NCBI GenBank assembly: GCA_020629995.1
Contig: JAHDCH010000123.1
Span: 1-7,668, forward strand
From: Pseudaestuariivita sp.
Lineage (GTDB): Bacteria > Pseudomonadota > Alphaproteobacteria > Rhodobacterales > Rhodobacteraceae
DNA length: 7,668 nt
Direction of reading: 5' to 3'
The first letter of the stretch is position 1, and each line of letters begins with the position of its first letter. The notes beneath the pieces were generated by a model. The model was not told the origin of the DNA. It saw only the letters and a program-made list of their open reading frames with translations, and searched no databases. This document shows positions 5,021 to 7,668 of this stretch, in pieces. Both the position numbers and the translations under genes were made by a program.

Positions 5021-7668
5021 ATGCCGAACACGCAGCTGCACACATTCCGGTTTCACGGAGGCTTTCGCCTCACCAGCGCGGCTGGCGTCCTTGAATTGCC
5101 CTTTGGCACGCTGGACGTGCGGCATTTTGCGGATTCTGCCAACGGCGCGCTTCTGGAATGGCGGCGCGCTGATCTTGACGAAGACGAAACCAAGACAGTC
5201 GCCAAACCGCTGAACTGGCACGCCGAAACGCAAGGTGTCTGGGATAAGCTGACAGACGCGGCGCAATCAAACGCGCAGCACGTTGTCTTTGCCATTGGAC
5301 AACCGGTGGATCACGACGCCGGGATATTCAAGGCGCTCGAGGTGAACGGCATCGTCGCGCTGGACCGTATTCGCGCCGACGACATGGAGCGCAGGCTTGC
5401 CAAAATCGATTTACGCATCCCATGCGTGACTGAAGGCGCAGCCGCCGGTGAAAATTTTCTGCGGTTGGGGCAGGCCGAAACGGCAGGCGGCACACCACAG
5501 TTTGCCTACACGTATCAGGTGGCGTTTCCCCTGCCCTGCGGCATCAAGCACAAGAACTATACCAGCGCCCGCAGCTTTCTGCCGCTGAGCGGCGAGCATC
5601 TGGTGCATCAGCCCGACCAAACGCAGCTGCAAAAACCGCGGCGAGTGATGTCGCCAAACCTGAACGGTCACAGGATCGATCATACCTTTGATGGCGACGG
5701 TCCTCGGTTCGGGGATTTCACGATCGGGCACTACGGCGCCGAGGGTGCCAATCTGGATCTGCATCCGCATCTGATCCTGGACAATGAAGGCCTGGCAAAG
5801 GCCCTGAACCTGCTTGCGGGAGCCTCCAAAGGTCGCGCGCCAATCAAAAACGATCCGGCCTCGCACAACGTGCTCAGCTTCAAAGCGGGCAAGGACGAAG
5901 CATTGCTGAGGGTTACGGCGCGCGCACAAGCGATGGCAGCGTCCACCAATGTGCTGCAGCTGAATTTTGAAGCGCAGCTTGGCAAGATGATCCCCGCACT
6001 GAACACGCGCGTGACTGTCGAGGCCGAGTTTTCCGTTCAGGCATCAGATGCGGCTTTGGCTGCGGGATCGGACTATGGGTGCGCAGCGCAGCTTCGGGTG
6101 ATGTGTAACACCACCCCGGGTGCCGGGAGCGACCCGTTCTCTGTTCTACGGGCCAACCGCTGGATGGCCGCCGAACGGTCAGGCTTGGACGAAACCCGGG
6201 CGCAGCCACAAAGCTTTTTGCCCGACCTGGCGATCCCGGGATCGCATGACCCGGTGGGCCTTGGTGCGCGGGTGGCGGTTGTTGGCCAGATGTCCGGCGG
6301 AGGGTCCGGCGCCCTGCCCCGGATCACGATCGATCCCGTCCATGGGGATGCGCCGCCCGTGACGGTCACCGTTCTGGGCTTTGGCGGCTCCGAACCGGGC
6401 ACGGCGCGTGACACTGTTTCGCTGCGGGCCAACTTTCCTGGCGTGCATGTCGGCCCCGAGGGTCTGGGCGACGGGGCAACGGATGCGCACCTGTTCCACA
6501 TCCGGCTTGTCAGGGATCCCTCTGCGCTTGAGAGCGAGCCGACACGCAGCGAAATCCGGTATTTGCTGGAGGACGACGCTGACCGGCTGAACGGCACCCA
6601 TTCGAATTCGCACCACAGCGACGTGCTGCACGCCCAGTTGGGCAGCCTCGAGATGCGCGGCGTCCTCCCGCCCCAAGGGGCCGGCACACGGCTGTTTGCC
6701 GCTGGCGAGCGCGGTTGGCTGCATCTGCGACCAGGGCCGAAAGACACGGAGCGGCCCGAGCTGAGCGTGCACCTGCCGCTGGCGCTGTCCGACACGCGCC
6801 CGGTCACCAGCGATCTGCCGCACGGCGTCCGCGACAGGATGCGCGACGATTGGCTGATCCCCGCGCGCCCGGCCACCGACGCAGCCAGCCGCGAGACCAA
6901 TTTCGTGCTGACCGTCACCGAGGACATCGGCCCCGAGCAGGATCATCACCTGACGGCGGCTTTGTTCGAAACCTCCCTGGGGGGTGCGCGGGGCTTTGAC
7001 GACGTGCTCGTCACCCGCGCGCCCTTTGGGATGATGCGGCTGCGGCGGCCGCCCCTTGCGGCGCTGTCTTCGGATGCGTCGAGCAACGTCGCCACCTACG
7101 ACAGCGATACGCGCAGCTGGCAGTTCCGGCGCGGCGACGCGCTGGTCCCGGTCAGCTTTCCGGCCGGCACGCTGGGCGAAAGCATGGACAAGCCCGGGCG
7201 CCGCACGATCACCGACAGCGAAGGCGACACCCCGGATGTGCGCAGCCGGCTGAGCGGGCCGTCGACCCTGTGGGCCGACACGGCCGAACGTGGCCGCGCC
7301 TTTGGAACGCCCGAGCACAATGCACGCGATCTGTTTGGTCAATGGACCGACGCAGGACCCGGCGCAGAGCTGGCGGGATTTGTCACTGAACTGGCCTACA
7401 GCCTGTCCACCGCATGGAAGCGTCCTCGGAACACAACCGCGTTGACGCCCGCCGTGCGCATGGCCGAGACGGGCACCCTGATGGGCCGCATCGTTGCCGG
7501 GCGCATCAGCACGGACCCGGGGGCCAAGGCGTACGAGGACCGTCTGTCAAAGCTGGTTCAGGCCGTGACCGCGCGCCCGCAACATCTGGAGGCGCTGACG
7601 CACGATCCAGATGGCCCCTTGGGCTATGCGCCGGCGGCGTTCCGCGACGGGCTGACCTTTGCGGGGCG
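5021..7668 (+). CDS. Large unrecognised protein, truncated at the right edge (at least 882 residues)
   Basis: I do not recognise this gene. The frame runs without a stop from ATG 5021 to the window end (882 codons plus 2 bases), far longer than chance even at high GC. It begins MPNTQLHTFRFHGGF. There is no N-terminal hydrophobic segment and no membrane helix, so a cytoplasmic protein, or one exported without a Sec signal, is likely. The visible part is rich in Asp, Ala, Gly and His. It has alternating polar/hydrophobic stretches that look like beta strands (for example TVTVLGFGG near residue 450) and a helical, charged section near the current end (AKAYEDRLSKLVQAV). There are His-rich patches (LDLHPHLIL at 245-253; a HSNSHHSD stretch further on). 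The only cysteines are 135, 173, 354 and 362; none follow. No nucleotide-binding, protease, nuclease or secretion motif was found. Base composition is lower in the 5' half than in the 3' half. Function is unknown; a large structural or scaffold-like protein is only a guess. Confidence 0.82.
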   Translation, partial: MPNTQLHTFRFHGGFRLTSAAGVLELPFGTLDVRHFADSANGALLEWRRADLDEDETKTVAKPLNWHAETQGVWDKLTDAAQSNAQHVVFAIGQPVDHDAGIFKALEVNGIVALDRIRADDMERRLAKIDLRIPCVTEGAAAGENFLRLGQAETAGGTPQFAYTYQVAFPLPCGIKHKNYTSARSFLPLSGEHLVHQPDQTQLQKPRRVMSPNLNGHRIDHTFDGDGPRFGDFTIGHYGAEGANLDLHPHLILDNEGLAKALNLLAGASKGRAPIKNDPASHNVLSFKAGKDEALLRVTARAQAMAASTNVLQLNFEAQLGKMIPALNTRVTVEAEFSVQASDAALAAGSDYGCAAQLRVMCNTTPGAGSDPFSVLRANRWMAAERSGLDETRAQPQSFLPDLAIPGSHDPVGLGARVAVVGQMSGGGSGALPRITIDPVHGDAPPVTVTVLGFGGSEPGTARDTVSLRANFPGVHVGPEGLGDGATDAHLFHIRLVRDPSALESEPTRSEIRYLLEDDADRLNGTHSNSHHSDVLHAQLGSLEMRGVLPPQGAGTRLFAAGERGWLHLRPGPKDTERPELSVHLPLALSDTRPVTSDLPHGVRDRMRDDWLIPARPATDAASRETNFVLTVTEDIGPEQDHHLTAALFETSLGGARGFDDVLVTRAPFGMMRLRRPPLAALSSDASSNVATYDSDTRSWQFRRGDALVPVSFPAGTLGESMDKPGRRTITDSEGDTPDVRSRLSGPSTLWADTAERGRAFGTPEHNARDLFGQWTDAGPGAELAGFVTELAYSLSTAWKRPRNTTALTPAVRMAETGTLMGRIVAGRISTDPGAKAYEDRLSKLVQAVTARPQHLEALTHDPDGPLGYAPAAFRDGLTFAG

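Noticed and set aside
4944..5213. 89-codon + strand frame starting before the large gene
   Set aside because: It is out of frame with the 882-codon gene, overlaps its start, and has a Ser/Arg-rich translation with no support.
6289..6321. Gly-rich GQMSGGGSG segment of the large protein as a nucleotide-binding loop
   Set aside because: The Lys-Ser/Thr that must end a Walker A motif is absent, and no Walker B-like strand follows; it is better read as a flexible linker.
6073..6927. 284-codon open frame on the - strand
   Set aside because: It is another antisense shadow of the large + strand gene, with a Ser/Arg/Pro-rich low-information translation.
6179..7342. 387-codon open frame on the - strand
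   Set aside because: It lies wholly inside the 882-codon + strand frame, its translation is Arg/Ala/Gly-rich without family features, and it has no clear ribosome site. It is a high-GC shadow.

Overview
The window looks like a piece of chromosome from a GC-rich alphaproteobacterium, most likely in the Rhodobacteraceae/Roseobacter group. This rests on base composition, the tight operon style with overlapping starts and stops, and protein character. The genus cannot be fixed from sequence alone.

Region 1 (1-3705, + strand) is a sugar-acid catabolic operon. It starts inside the last 17 codons of a short-chain dehydrogenase (SDR). It continues with an IlvD/Edd-family dehydratase very like Caulobacter D-xylonate dehydratase XylD, then a fumarylacetoacetate hydrolase (FAH) family protein, then a D-isomer-specific 2-hydroxyacid dehydrogenase of the glyoxylate/hydroxypyruvate reductase kind. 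Two of the three junctions overlap (4 and 8 bases). The third is a 63-base gap holding a strong stem-loop. Taken together the genes suggest a non-phosphorylative pentose route: pentonate, then 2-keto-3-deoxypentonate, then oxidation by an SDR to a 2,4-dioxo acid, then hydrolysis by the FAH protein to pyruvate plus glycolate. The last enzyme would handle the C2 or hydroxypyruvate product. The pathway is inference; the enzyme families are well supported.

Region 2 (3702-4664, - strand) is a pirin-family cupin gene with all four metal ligands. It converges on the operon so tightly that the two stop codons share the palindrome CTAG.

Region 3 (4665-5020) is a 356-base divergent intergenic region with no convincing gene. 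It has an AT-rich patch flanked by perfect inverted repeats, probably a promoter/operator zone.

Region 4 (5021-7668, + strand) is a single uninterrupted reading frame of 882 codons that runs off the right edge. It has a good ribosome binding site, no signal peptide or membrane segment, and no domain I recognise. It is the largest and least explained object in the window. Its base composition rises clearly from the 5' half to the 3' half.

No tRNA, rRNA, insertion sequence, CRISPR array or attachment site was seen.
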